A stretch of 64,000 nt of DNA, taken from positions 14,829,777 to 14,893,776 of the forward strand of contig NC_063157.1 of assembly GCF_020921035.1 (NCBI RefSeq), in the 5' to 3' direction. The notes beneath the pieces are model-generated. The model had not been told where the DNA came from. It did not search any database and worked only from the letters and a program-made list of their open reading frames with translations. The stretch is from Rhodamnia argentea (taxonomy: Eukaryota > Streptophyta > Magnoliopsida > Myrtales > Myrtaceae). The translations under genes were made by a program, and so were the position numbers. This document shows positions 1 through 17,990 of this stretch, piece after piece. Every line of letters begins with the position of its first letter. Within the stretch, counting starts at the first letter, position 1.

Positions 1-364
1 GCTAGTGATTTTCGAAAAAAAAAATTGGGACAGAATCGGATAGTAATTTTTTAAGGAATCGAACCGATTTCATGATCGTTGAAATTCTAGGTTATGAATA
101 TGCAAGCCTTGACATACATTTTTTATTTTTATTTTTATTTTTTTTAGCCTCGACATATATAAGCACAACAAAAATACAGTATCGATAGTAGCATATAATG
201 ATAATTGTTTTCATTTTCCAAGTGCCACGCCACACAGGATGATTTCATCTCCTGCTCAGCCGCCTTATTGTACTGCGATATGTAAACATCTTTTACATCG
301 AAAGGCCCAACGGGCCGAACAATTTCACAAGAACACTCGAAACGGGCCTCAAGAGAAAGCCCAA

Positions 365-1117
365 TTACAATTTCGACCCGGCCTTATCCGCCACCTTCGT
401 GACGGTCTCATCGTATCTGACGGCCTCCAGCACCTCCCGCAGCACCACCCTCCGATTCCCAGCGTACACGTGTCCGTCCCACTTCCGCGCGACCAACGCC
501 TCCCCCAGCTCGGCCGCCGCCGCCACCGTCGCCTCCGCGCCGTCGTGGGCCGAGTCGACCACCCCGATCCTCACCCCGTCCTCCGCCGTCAGCTTCGCCG
601 CCCTCATCACGGCCTCGCGCCGGGCCCTCGGGTCGCCGATCTTGGACCTCATCAGGGCCATGAACCAATTGGGGATCACGAGCCCGATGTCCACCTCGCT
701 CATGTAGAGGAAGCCCCGGTCGCGCCGCATGACCACATAGTCATGGCTGAGGGCGAGCATCATTCCGGCAGCCGAGGCGTGGCCGGTCACGGCGGCGATG
801 GTCGGCATGGGGAGGCAGATGAGGTCGTGGACGAGGGAGCGGAGGGAGGAGGACATGAGCTGAAGGCGGGGCTCGGAGGACTGGGCCCAGTCGAGGTCGA
901 AGCCGTTGGAGAAGAACTTGCCGTGGGCGGTGGTGATGAGGGCGGAGGCGGAGGAGGCGGAGGGGTCGGACTGAAGGCGGGAGAGGGCTGATCGGAGGGA
1001 GGAGATGAGGTTGGGGTTGAGGCGGTGCTCGCCGGCGCCGGTGAGGGTGAGGAAGAAGAGGTTGCCGCGCTTCTCGAGGGTGCATAGCTGCTCCTCGCCG
1101 TGCTTCTTGTCCTCCAT
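365..1117 (-). CDS. Peroxisomal enoyl-CoA delta-isomerase/hydratase family protein (ECI-like)
   Basis: Single-exon 250-residue protein of the crotonase superfamily. The plant ECI proteins move or handle double bonds in unsaturated fatty acyl-CoAs during peroxisomal beta-oxidation; one member (IBR10) also acts in indole-butyrate conversion. Visible features: the KFFSNGFDLDW oxyanion-hole segment near residues 67-77, the GHASAAGMMLALSHDY segment at 112-127, and SEVDIGL around Glu141, the likely catalytic acid position by family analogy. The last three residues are SKL, a canonical PTS1 peroxisome signal. Length and intronless structure match Arabidopsis ECI genes. The ATG at 1117 gives a full-length family N terminus (EDKKHGEEQLCTLEKRG). 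Coding DNA is far more GC-rich than its surroundings. The long plus-strand frame at 239-991 is its antisense shadow. Which ECI paralogue it is, I cannot say. Confidence 0.9.
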   Translation of the reverse strand: MEDKKHGEEQLCTLEKRGNLFFLTLTGAGEHRLNPNLISSLRSALSRLQSDPSASSASALITTAHGKFFSNGFDLDWAQSSEPRLQLMSSSLRSLVHDLICLPMPTIAAVTGHASAAGMMLALSHDYVVMRRDRGFLYMSEVDIGLVIPNWFMALMRSKIGDPRARREAVMRAAKLTAEDGVRIGVVDSAHDGAEATVAAAAELGEALVARKWDGHVYAGNRRVVLREVLEAVRYDETVTKVADKAGSKL

Positions 1118-1189
1118 GAGAATGGTCAGATTGCTTCAGCGTGGGCAACAGAGAGAGAGAGACAGAGATGCAACGGAGGAAAGTCAACT

Positions 1190-2620
1190 GAAGGGGGGAG
1201 ACGAACGATGATTATTGTTAAAATTAAAATAACAAACATTGATTTTGACATTAGCTAAAATGAATGGGGCATGGGGAGGAAATTAAACGCGGTTCCATTT
1301 GGCTTTAACCTATTTGTATCACAAAGGGCCCTTACTTAGGTTAATCCCGCTTGCTAAAACATAAATTAACGCGTCTTAAGTGAACCCGTTAAAAGTTTTA
1401 TAAGGTAATGCTCATTTTTAAGAGAACAATGAGTAAAACAAAAGTCATATTTAGAGTAACTATAGCCATAGGACCAAAAAAAAAAAAAAAAAAAAACTAA
1501 ACATATAACGCACTCTAGATGTAACAAATAGTAAGATTATCTACAACGATGACATTTTTTATAATCATGATAATCGAGTCGTGTCTCATGACCCACTTTA
1601 TCACATATGTACTTATGTCGAAGCGGTTTGATATGTATACGAAATGTATATGTATAGCCATATTTGTGTACCCCAATTCCAGTGCACCATGATCAACACG
1701 ACACAACACAGATTACCAACTCTAAGCATGTTTGGTTACCATTTGCGGTCTCATTCGGGCATAACTACTATTATAGTAAAACAATGTGTAAAGTGAAGTC
1801 AAACTGGAGTGGGAGACGAATGATAATTAGTGCTAAAATTAAAATAAAAAAAAATCAATTTTGAATTAACCGAAAAGAATGTGGTGACTGAAGATTGATT
1901 GATGAAGGCCTCTCCTATTCAATTGAATGCTTTGGGGGCACTTCTTCTCAAGTCGGAAAACCTTCATTGCATTGACCATTTTTGGGGGAACCGACGCCGA
2001 GTCGCAACTCTTCCTCGTAGAAAGCTCCGCTCTTAGGTCGAGCAGTAAGTGTCGGAGAAGGGCAATCAATTTTTAGGAAATTAAACAAGTTTGAATTTCT
2101 AGACCACAACAAAAAAAAAGTTTGAATTTAGCATAAATCGATCCGTATCACAAAAATCGTACCTTGCTCAAGTTAACCCGCTTGTTAAAACACGAATTGA
2201 CGCGTCTTAAGTGAACTTCTCATCTTTTTATACTATACGATAAGCATGTATCCTATTCTATTCAATCGTTAAAAGTTTTATAAAGGCAATACTCATTTTC
2301 AAGAGAGCAAGTAGTTAAACAAAAACATAATATAGAGTAACAAAGCCCATAGGAGAGAAATACTAACACACTTCATTCGTAACAAATAGTCATATTGTCT
2401 ATTACGATGACATATTTGATAACCATGATAGTCGAGTCGTGTCTTATTATCCACTTTATCATGCATGTATTTGTGTCGGACCAGTTGAACACGTACATGA
2501 AAACGCATCGGGTAAGAATTAGCTATCTTCATGCACCCCTATTTCAACACAAACACAACACAAAACGAATTATCAGCTCTAAGCATGTTTCTTCTCTCTT
2601 GGAAAAAGATGAAGGGGGGG
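1190..2620. repeat. Diverged tandem direct duplication upstream of the ECI gene
   Basis: Two consecutive blocks, about 1190-1800 and 1801-2620, share a long series of collinear motifs: 'gagacgaa.gat.atta', 'cccgcttg.taaaaca', 'acgcgtcttaagtgaac', 'gttaaaagttttataa', 'gtcgagtcgtgtct' and 'tctaagcatgttt'. They are clearly diverged copies in the same orientation, the second longer by small insertions. No coding capacity is visible. The motif set resembles common dispersed repeat remnants in eudicots, but I cannot name the family. The block lies 5' of the ECI gene and may include its upstream regulatory DNA. Confidence 0.7.
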
Positions 2621-2820
2621 TGCATCAGCCGGCTCATCCAGGCACAACTTTGATTGAAATTATAGTTTAAAAATAAGAGGATTTTGTTAAGGAGGTTAAT
2701 CATACTTGGAGAAATATTTTTTTAAGACGAACTACATCTAACATGAGGATGAAAGAAAAAGCACTTGTTAATCAAATCCTTGTGGATAAAGGGAAAACAC
2801 ATAATGTATGCAAACACGAG

Positions 2821-3196
2821 AGGGATAATTGTCTAAAAGTCCTAATCTTGTTATATACTTTCTAATTTGTCAATTTAGTTGTAAATATTTTGACAATTTT
2901 TCAATATAGTTCTTTAGTTAATCTTGGTGAGGTCTGGCCATCAGCGCCGGCAAAGGGAAATAGAAAAAACAAGAGAAATGGAAAAGGTTAGAAAAGTAAC
3001 TGAAAAAAAAAAAGAGAAAAAATTCTGAATATTTTAGAAATTTTGCAAAAATCGCCTGTGTCTTCCACTAAAATTAGCATGAAGGACTACATTGGCAAAT
3101 AGTAAAAATTTCTATGACTAAATTGATAAGTTAAAAAATTAGGTTTGAATTGACTCATTGTACATCGGATTTATGACTTTTTGGATAATTTTTCTC
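2821..3196. mobile_element. Foldback MITE-like remnant
   Basis: The left end 'ggataattgtctaaaagtcc' pairs imperfectly with the reverse complement of the right end, which reads 'aaattatccaaaaagtcata'. The interior repeats phrases such as 'aatttagttgtaaatatttt' and 'actaaattgataagtt' in opposite orientations. This is the layout of Mutator-type foldback MITEs seen elsewhere in the window. I found no clear target duplication, so the ends are approximate. Confidence 0.45.
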
Positions 3197-3346
3197 AATG
3201 TCAAAAATTGCAACCCCAATTCTTCAACGGGCCGGTTCCGAAACTTATGGAATCGTGGGCCCGGTCAACGGGCCGGTTCCGGGCCCACGGTTTCAAATGA
3301 CCACCTCTAACATCGAGCATAATTTAGGGTTTTTGGTGGCTTTTTT

Positions 3347-3589
3347 TCAAAAATAAATTATAATAGTGAGGAAAGCACGGGTCATTCTTCCTTGTGCTGG
3401 TTGCGATAGATAAATCTCTTTTGAGAGCATGACGTCACCTCCTCTCGCGTACTCGGGTGAGACTAGTGCATTGCCTAAGTAACAATACTGTGGCTTTGAT
3501 GGAGACAAATTGTTCATTACTTTCCATGCTAATACACTAGCTTGCGTCAATTCAAACAGATTGATTACATCTGACGTCGTTTTAGCCAA
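3347..3589 (-). other. Unrecognised open frame, possible exon or gene fragment
   Basis: An 80-residue frame with ordinary-looking protein composition (for example FELTQASVLAWKVMNNL and CYLGNALVSPEYARGGDVM), unlike the low-complexity shadow frames around it. The frame stays open upstream for about seven more codons. It ends in the hydrophobic run FLTIIIYF in AT-rich DNA. I do not recognise the family. No neighbouring frame continues it convincingly, so it is more likely a captured or decayed exon than a complete gene. Confidence 0.25.
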
Positions 3590-3678
3590 ATTAGCTTCTA
3601 GCCAGAAGTTAATTTATAGAGTAAAAGTATTGCCATGTGTGCCCTAAGAGATAGAAAAGAACAAAATAAAAAGCTAAG

Positions 3679-4356
3679 AGTCCGTTTGACAATGATTCTG
3701 ATTCTCCGATTTTGTTCTTTTGAACAAAAAAAGGATGAGAAACGTGTTTGGTAACTTAAATGGTTCTGACTTTGATTCTGTTTTCGGGAGCAGTTTTGGA
3801 GCAAAAACAAGAATAAAAAATAATTGGTTTTGGAAAAAAGAATCACTTTTAAGAATCACAAAATATAACAAAATCTTAGTTCTTTTAAAAGATTAAGTCC
3901 ACCTGGACTTCTGAACTTAAAAAAATTAAAATTAAAATTAGAATTGAAAATTTACTAACAACTAATTTACTAAATGAATTTTTTAAAATTAAATCTAAAA
4001 ATAAGCTTTAAAATTTAACAAAAAAGCTAAAAATTTTAGAAGGGGGGATTAGAAAATTAAAGAAAATTAAAAAATATTTAAGAAAATAAGAAAATAAAAA
4101 TAATAAAAATGGGGGATTAATAAAATTTACATTTTTTGAAAAATTATAAAAAGTTAAAAAACATTTTAATCTTTAAAAAAAAAGATGAAAATTTTTAAAA
4201 GAACAATTCTCGCCACTTTGTTGTTTTGGGGACATAAATTTTGTGCATTTATCAAACGCGATCTAATTCTCTAAAAATCATCTAGAGAATAGAATCGGAA
4301 AATATGATTATAATAAGAATTACTTTTTTGGATCAGAATAGTTGCCAAACGGACCT
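3679..4356. mobile_element. MITE-like element with 'gtccgtttg' inverted termini
   Basis: The left end 'agtccgtttgacaatgattc' matches the reverse complement of the right end, 'aggtccgtttggcaactatt'. The 'gtccgtttgRcaa' terminus is typical of hAT-like MITEs in plants. The AT-rich interior (about 680 bp) has no coding potential. The flanks share 'agctaa' (left 'aaaagctaag', right 'aaatagctaat'), a possible degenerate target duplication. Confidence 0.5.
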
Positions 4357-5037
4357 AAATAGCTAATATGCTCAATCATCAGAGCAAAGACTATATAGCT
4401 CCTATCTATATGTAATTCTAAGATTAGCTTATGCAACAAAAAAAGAAAAAACTATAAGATATGAAAATGAAGGGTTGAATAACGTCTAATTTGGTGAAAA
4501 TTTTTGGTTTAAATGTGAAAGAAAAAAAAATTGGGAAATATCGAAACGTGAAGTACAAGAAACCCATATATATTTTGGAAAGAGTTTTGCTAGCATAACA
4601 ATGGACTATGATAGTAATTTTGAGGCACAAATTCTTGAAGGAGTGGACTCCATAATAATTTTTAATTATTTATTATTCATTATTTTGTGACTTGTAATAT
4701 CTTGCTAATCTCATAGTGAATTAAGGATAGCCATCTAATCATTTATTTTTTGAAAAAAATCCACGAGAGGGAAAAAGAAGAATAAATCTACTGTTACTTC
4801 GCGTATATTATTTCAGGAAATATCTTATAGATAATTAAACAGAAGATAGTAAAGATGTTTCAAGTAATAGGTGGAAATATTGTGGCCTATATCTATATAA
4901 TATGAATTTCTCTTTCTAAGTAGAAGAGTGCCCAATAATCTAGATAAATACAAAGGTTTTTTCAATTTGCACAAGATTCTCTATTCAAATTTTTGCGATG
5001 CAAGATTGAAATTAGCCGAAGATGACATGTCTATTGA
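4357..5037. other. AT-rich spacer, nothing recognised
   Basis: I see no coding, RNA or terminal-repeat signal here. The short frames are translations of poly-A/T tracts. Confidence 0.5.
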
Positions 5038-5100
5038 AACCCGATAATAAAAACATGATATACACGGAACTTTGAAATGCAATGTTTTTATTATCGGGTT
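5038..5100. repeat. Perfect 19-bp stem palindrome
   Basis: 'aacccgataataaaaacat' at 5038-5056 is the exact reverse complement of 5082-5100, separated by a 25-base loop. It sits about 320 bp upstream of the methionyl-tRNA synthetase start. It may be a tiny foldback remnant. Confidence 0.7.
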
Positions 5101-5273
5101 ATGTCTCTGATTATGGTTTTTATGTTTGAGAATTTTACAGTTTTACTCTCTAATCAGAATTTTGCGAGCTCGAGTTGACGGACACATATCGGCTCTAATT
5201 AAACCGGATTTGAATTTCGCCCAAAAAAAAAACCGGATTTGAATTTAGAGAAGTCAAGAATAAAAGATTTTGA

Positions 5274-12146
<6,873 letters not shown>

Positions 12147-13069
12147 AGGAACCACAATTCAGTAGTGAACGATCTTAGAGACCACTAAGCAGATGGGCAT
12201 AATCTTGCTCGCAGGGGCATTTTGAATTAGATCATTTTTCACACCTGCGAGATAAGCGCGATCTGTTTTACAGTTGTACTATCTCATAGAGGTATCTGGT
12301 CGAAAGACTGCAGTTTCTTGTAATGTAAGCAATGAGGCGGGTGTAGGAAAATTTGTAGAACTACATAAGACCTTGGCAATGCCACACCAAGCAGAGTTGA
12401 ATAAGTTGCATAACTTTTTATGCTATGTGAAGATTGGTCGTGTAATGTGATAATCTCTTTTGGGAGCCTTCGATTTGATTTCCATTCAACCCCGATAAGT
12501 GAAAAGAGTGAGCAAACTTCAGATCAACGGTTTTTCAGCTGATGCTATTTCTGCTTTTTGAGAAGCTTACCGCCAAAAAAGAAAAGGGAAAAGAGCAAAT
12601 CAATGGGTGCGATCTTGAGATCTAAGACAACAATAGAACGCTTGTGTTATTGAACATTAAAATTGTTCAAACGAATCATAAATCGAAACTCTTGCATGAA
12701 AGAAATTGACTTTTGCTGATGCAAATTGGAAACTTGCACAATTATAATGAACCCTCGTATTGCTAGAAGATGAGGACAAACTGGTGCAGGCAAATAATCA
12801 CAAAACTGGATACAAGCAGCTCTTTTCATTTTTGCCGAACTGAAGCTAGTGCCTCACAGGTCCTTTCAGTTCCAATCGAATAGAAAGAGTAATATAAAGG
12901 ACACCTTCCCCTCACATTGTCCCTACACATAGATTAACCACCTAGCAATGATACTTGTTCTATAAAATGCATGACCAAATTAAGGGTGTTGAAGCCAGCC
13001 AGAGAATTTGTATTTCGTGTTGGCTTTCACATTTTGCCCACGAACATCCATTATTTCAGCCGAAGAGGT
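12147..13069. other. Convergent 3' intergenic region
   Basis: Holds the 3' UTRs of the synthetase (plus) and the decarboxylase (minus), whose stop codons are 923 bp apart. No further gene or structured RNA is visible. The short frames here lack any recognisable similarity. Confidence 0.6.
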
Positions 13070-16000
13070 TCAATTCTTTCCGGGTTTACCGAGCCTCTGT
13101 CGGAAATCGTCCTCCATCAGCGGAAGGCCATCTCGCAGCTTGACCTTGGGTTCCCATCCAAGCAATTCATTGGCTTTTGTGATGTCCGGTTTCCTCTGAC
13201 GCGGATCATCCGGGGTGTTCTCCACCATGGTGATCTCCACATCAGGATTAATGAGCTACAGTGTTACATTGCAGTCATGTCATTTTGTTGTTTGTGTATA
13301 TGTCTGGTTGTTTCTGATGTACTTCTTAAGTTTATGTACATGAGTAATGATTAAATAGGGCTGCCGTCCTTTAAAACAAAAACACTTCCTAAGTTCCTAC
13401 AATGCCATCCATAAAATCTCATCAAGTGAGCTGTGCTTATGTAATTTTTCACACTAATAGCATCGTGATTCAGGGTTATATTAAGGTATTTGTCCTTAAA
13501 ATTTAATCACTGCATCAGATGAGAAGTGAAAGTATCAAAGACCAAATACAGTTTGCAGAGTGAATTTGGAACTGTATGCATCATCATAACCTAATGCTCG
13601 CAGTCATGACTAACGAATGATGCATCAAGAGAGAGCAAATACCTCCTTAACAGTCTCAGCAAGCTCGATCATTGTAAATTCACCTGAAGGTTTGTATAAA
13701 AGCCTCATTAGGACCGAGGGAAAATAATCCATTTCCAAACTCATGCATCAGGATCTTTAATATTAACCTGGATTCCCAATGTTAATTGGCCCAGTGTTCT
13801 CCCCTTCCATGAGCGAATGAGGCCATCAACCTTCAGTGTTATGATGAAGAGGTACTCACTCCAGAAACTCAGAATTAAAGATAATCATCCGCATCCCAAA
13901 TACCCACAAAAGAAAGAGAGAGGAAAAAAGATTTTACCATGTCAGAAACATAACAGAAGCTTCGAGTTTGTGTTCCAGGAGATTGAACAGTAAGCGGCTC
14001 ACCACTGTTGATTGATTATGAAAATATACAAATGGTCATGAGAATCATACAAAGAGCAGCTTTGCAATTGTCCGGACGAAATTCTGACATTACATTAGAA
14101 ACTTACCGCACAGCTTGGGCTATGAAATTACTCACAACACGACCATCATCAATGTTCATTCGAGGGCCATAGGTATTGAAAATTCTAGCAACCCTTATCT
14201 CTGTTATAGAATAAATTGGCGTGGAGTAAATTTAGTTTAGTACGAGAAACCTAAAACAAAGTTAACATCAACCAAATACTAAGAGGATGGAGCAGAAGGC
14301 ACTTTACCTATACCGTGTTGCCTGTGATAATCAAACATCAAGGTTTCTGCCACTCGCTTCCCCTCATCATAGCAACTTCTAACCCCTGAAGAAAATTAAT
14401 GGCTGTATAAATAAGTTGCAAGCAATATGATAGAAGTCTCTGCAAATACTGACTCCTGGTTCTAAAAGAGGATCGGACAGGGTAAACGGTCTGGCGGGCC
14501 TTACCTTTCCACCTACATACATTCTGTTTAGAGTGCCATTACTTCCAAAAAGATTTTCAAAACTTCTCAAAACAATCGATTTTAGCATATTTATATAAGT
14601 AGATTTCCGACTTCTCACACGGATTTCATAAAGTTCTAGAAGCCAAATATAGATGTCCAATCAGCACACGCTAATCTTTCACAAACTGTACCTGCTAAGA
14701 GAGGCATTAATATGTCTACACAACCACTATATCCATCTATTTATAATAATAACTAGTCAGCAAAACAGTTGAGTAGACTTACCAATTGGGTTGACATTTC
14801 CCCAATAGCTTTCATTTTGAGGATGCACCAGAGGATCCCCATACACCTCTGAGGTAGATGTCAGCAAAATCCTGCAGCCATAGTTATTCAATGAGAAAAG
14901 CAGCCAATTAATGGAAGATACCTCAGTAAAAAAGGTGTTGAAGGTACGAACCTTGCTCCAACTCGCTTGGCGAGCCCCAACATGTTCAGAGTTCCAATCA
15001 CATTAGTCTTTATGGTCTGTGTATGAGACGGTTAAAACCTCAGATCAGTGATACTATGCCACATTGAAGAGGAGAGAGAGAGAGAGAATACACTTGACAA
15101 GATATTAACATAAAGATGAATGGAAAACTACTAACTCAAATCCCAGGAGGTTACCGATGGTCAAGACAAATTTACACACCTTTACAGGATTATATTTGTA
15201 AAAAATTGGAGATGCAGGGCAGGCAAGATGGTAAATTTGATCAACCTCAACTAGCAATGGCTCTGTCACATCTGCATTAAAACAAAGCCTCATAAAATGG
15301 AATCTTCAAATAACCTCAATTGTCAAATAGGGATCACCACAATCCACTTTATTAAGTAGAATACTACGATCGCTAAGCCCATGTCTCAGAATTGCAATAG
15401 CCTATCGCTCACTAAGGAACTTATTGCCGGGATGAAAGGTAAAGAAATTGGCAAAAGTCGGTGCTTAAATCACTTTTAAGCGCTAAACTTTTAAACGTAT
15501 GAAGTATTTTCTTTCGCTTTTCTCAGGCTATGTCATTCTCAGTCCTTCAATGCACAAGGACATTGTAAACAAGGTGAGTAGAAAACAAGGAGATAGTGCA
15601 ACTTGCTGGGTTAAAAATGCTTTTTCCCCACTGTGAACAAACCGGTTTGACTTTAAAATGACATTATATGATTTTATTATACACATGCAGTGGCAGCATA
15701 TCATATATGAGAGCACTTTTCTTAGTCTGAAGTACAACATAGCGGACACCAACAATGCAACTGCGGCCCATAGACCTATGAAATCCAGCAGAAGACATAC
15801 CATGACGAATAAGCTCAAATCTTGGATGACCGATCCATTTCTTAAGGTTTTCTTTCGAGCCAGTGAAGAAGTTGTCAGCCACAATAACCTGAACCATAAA
15901 AGCATGTGCTCGATTAAAAACTCAATAAGATCTGAATAATAATGTTGGTCCTTATAAATGTAAGGTTGCACTTTAGTTGCTGAAAGTAATCACCTCATTC

Positions 16001-16985
16001 TTTTCATTTTCCATCAACTTGTCCACTAAGTGAGAGCCTATAAATCCAGCTCCTCCAGTAACCAGAATCCTCATATTGGGCTGCACACCAAAAACCCCGC
16101 AGATTCAGCAAAAGATGAAATATACCATAATGACCAAAAAGCATTTGGTTTATAAATAGCTAGTCTAGCCCAAAAACACATACACCTGAACACAAGTTAC
16201 TAAGAGAAAATCACAGAGAAAAACTTCAGAACAAAAGCAGCCCGATATAAACAAGAGACATGGCAGACAAAAAGCCAATTACTAACTTTAAGCAACAATA
16301 CCATCCTGGACATACCAAGTAAACAGCACTGTGCAGTGATTTTCAAGGTAAACCAAAGTTAGTAAATGATGAAGATCAATTCCAGAATGCCACGTTTCTA
16401 AAAAGCCCCCATGTGGATCATTCACTTTGTCCTGCAGGGAGAACAGTTTCACCATTTCTCTAAAAGCCAAAAACAAACTCAACCACTGAAAACTATTTCA
16501 GATAGGACAAATTTATGCCACCAATTCTAATATCATGAAAACGTGGATATATTCAAAACTCTGAAGAACTAGAAGCCATTTCAAAATAGAAGCCAATTGA
16601 CTTCAAATTGCAGCTTTCAGATGCAAGAAAAGAAAGCAGTTCATCCACCAAGATCCAATCTTGGCAAGGAGAGCAGGCGGGAACCTTACTTTTGAAAAAT
16701 ATGCGAATGTTCTACTTGTGATGCAAAAAATTTAGGAGATAGACAAAGTCTAAAGATGCCCAAAAAACAAAAACAAAAAAGACAGAACAGTAACATATTG
16801 CACTGGCACATTCCACGGCCACAAAAACCTCATGGTGAAGAGTAACGACGAACTCAATGCGAGGAAATCCCATACTGGCCCATCACTACAATTACCTGGA
16901 AAAACTTGGAGAAACGCAGTGGAGACGGAGTCGGAGGTGGCTTTGCAGCCGAGTGGTTCTCACCGTTGGAAACTTGCTTAGCCAT
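13070..16985 (-). CDS. UXS: UDP-glucuronic acid decarboxylase, cytosolic type (UDP-xylose synthase)
   Basis: Converts UDP-glucuronate to UDP-xylose, the xylose donor for cell-wall xylan and xyloglucan. Extended SDR fold. Twelve exons in transcript order: 16896-16985, 15994-16080, 15801-15888, 15180-15271, 14952-15016, 14783-14871, 14308-14385, 14107-14200, 13938-14004, 13768-13830, 13643-13683, 13070-13255; all have GT-AG borders. The protein is about 346 residues, matching cytosolic UXS3/5/6 and lacking the N-terminal membrane anchor of the Golgi forms. Seen: the NAD-binding TGGAGFIG at 38-45, [11 protein letters not shown], catalytic Tyr176 and Lys180 in [18 protein letters not shown], and the C-terminal [13 protein letters not shown]. 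The start is [15 protein letters not shown]. Exon 10 is 63 bases where the frame needs 64: around 13812 the gene reads CGCTCATGG where the family's Leu-Met-Glu codons need one more C. As everything else is intact, I read this as a sequence error. The exact paralogue number is not assignable. Confidence 0.93.
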
Positions 16986-17605
16986 TCTTCGGGTTCTTCT
17001 GCTCTGCTACTTCAAGCTCTGCAGCAACAAACAATTCAAATTCAAGGCTAAGCCACTGCAGATCACTCTTCTCACTCAAAGGAAAAGAAACACATGAAAC
17101 ACATCCAAGCAAACGAAATGCGCAATCACAAGAAAAATCATTTCTCGCAATTGAGAAGCGACAGAACCTACGACGAGGCCTCTCCAAATGGTTTACAGAT
17201 ATTCAGGTTCTTGTCATCAAACCAACACAGCTGAACGACTACTTTATAAGCAGATCGAAACAGGAATTAGTTCGCACATCGCCGATTCACCACCAAACGA
17301 CACCAAACCTCCGGTTAGCTAGGGAGTTGACAATGAACACGAGGTTTCCAAACGCACGATAAAGAAAAAAAAGAAAGAGACAGCGAACGCCGAAAGCGCC
17401 ACCGCAACGATGCCGAAGCCACCAAACCCAATAATTCGAGATCGGAAACCTCGCGAAACACAAGAAATTCAGCGAGCTGCAGCGCGAATCGCCCACCTTC
17501 GAGAGATCGGGGGAAGACGATGGGCGAACCGGGTCGCGGTTCGAGACAGAGATTTTGCGAGATTCGGGGAAGACGAGCGACGAGACGAGACCGCGACTCG
17601 GAGCT

Positions 17606-17613
17606 TATTTATA
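17606..17613 (-). promoter_or_regulatory. TATA box of the UDP-glucuronate decarboxylase gene
   Basis: Reads TATAAATA on the minus strand in a GC-rich context, followed by a C/T- and G-rich leader. A transcript starting about 30 bp downstream would have a 5' UTR. That UTR probably contains an intron, with a donor-like CGCGAG|GTTTCC near 17449 and an acceptor-like TTGCTGCAG near 17030. The leader intron is inferred, not proven. Confidence 0.55.
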
Positions 17614-17859
17614 CTCTGTGATCGACAGAGATATATCTCCTTTATTTTTTTCTTTTTTTGCTCTTTTGGGTCCTTCCTTCCTCTTGCGTGACGACATGGA
17701 GCGGGCGAATCGCAGCCGTGTAATGTGGGGACGCGTCCGCGTGTTCTGAGGTGATCCGACGGTGAGAAATGCCGTTTCATTTGATCAAGGGAGAGAGCCT
17801 TCGTCTATCGATGAACAGCGGATTTATATTCACCCCGACAGACACGTCATGGACCTATC

Positions 17860-17990
17860 CGACTTCAAGTGCCTCCCCATGCATGGCGTATTCTTCTCGA
17901 AAGTGTCGCCGTTAGGAAGACAATCCAAACGACCGCCCCAAACAAAAAAAAAAAAAAAGACAAAAGAAACTAATTAATATGATATATTTA
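17860..17990. repeat. Segmental-duplication edge (copy A), paralogous to 36234-36370
   Basis: 'caagtgcctccccatgca', 'aagacaatccaaa' and 'ttaat.tgatatat' recur in the same order and orientation at 36240-36345. With the flotillin paralogy further right, this marks the left part of a tandem duplication of the locus. Confidence 0.55.

Noticed and set aside
239..991. Long plus-strand frame over the ECI gene
   Set aside because: Antisense shadow of a GC-rich gene; the minus-strand protein is a clear crotonase family member with a PTS1 signal.
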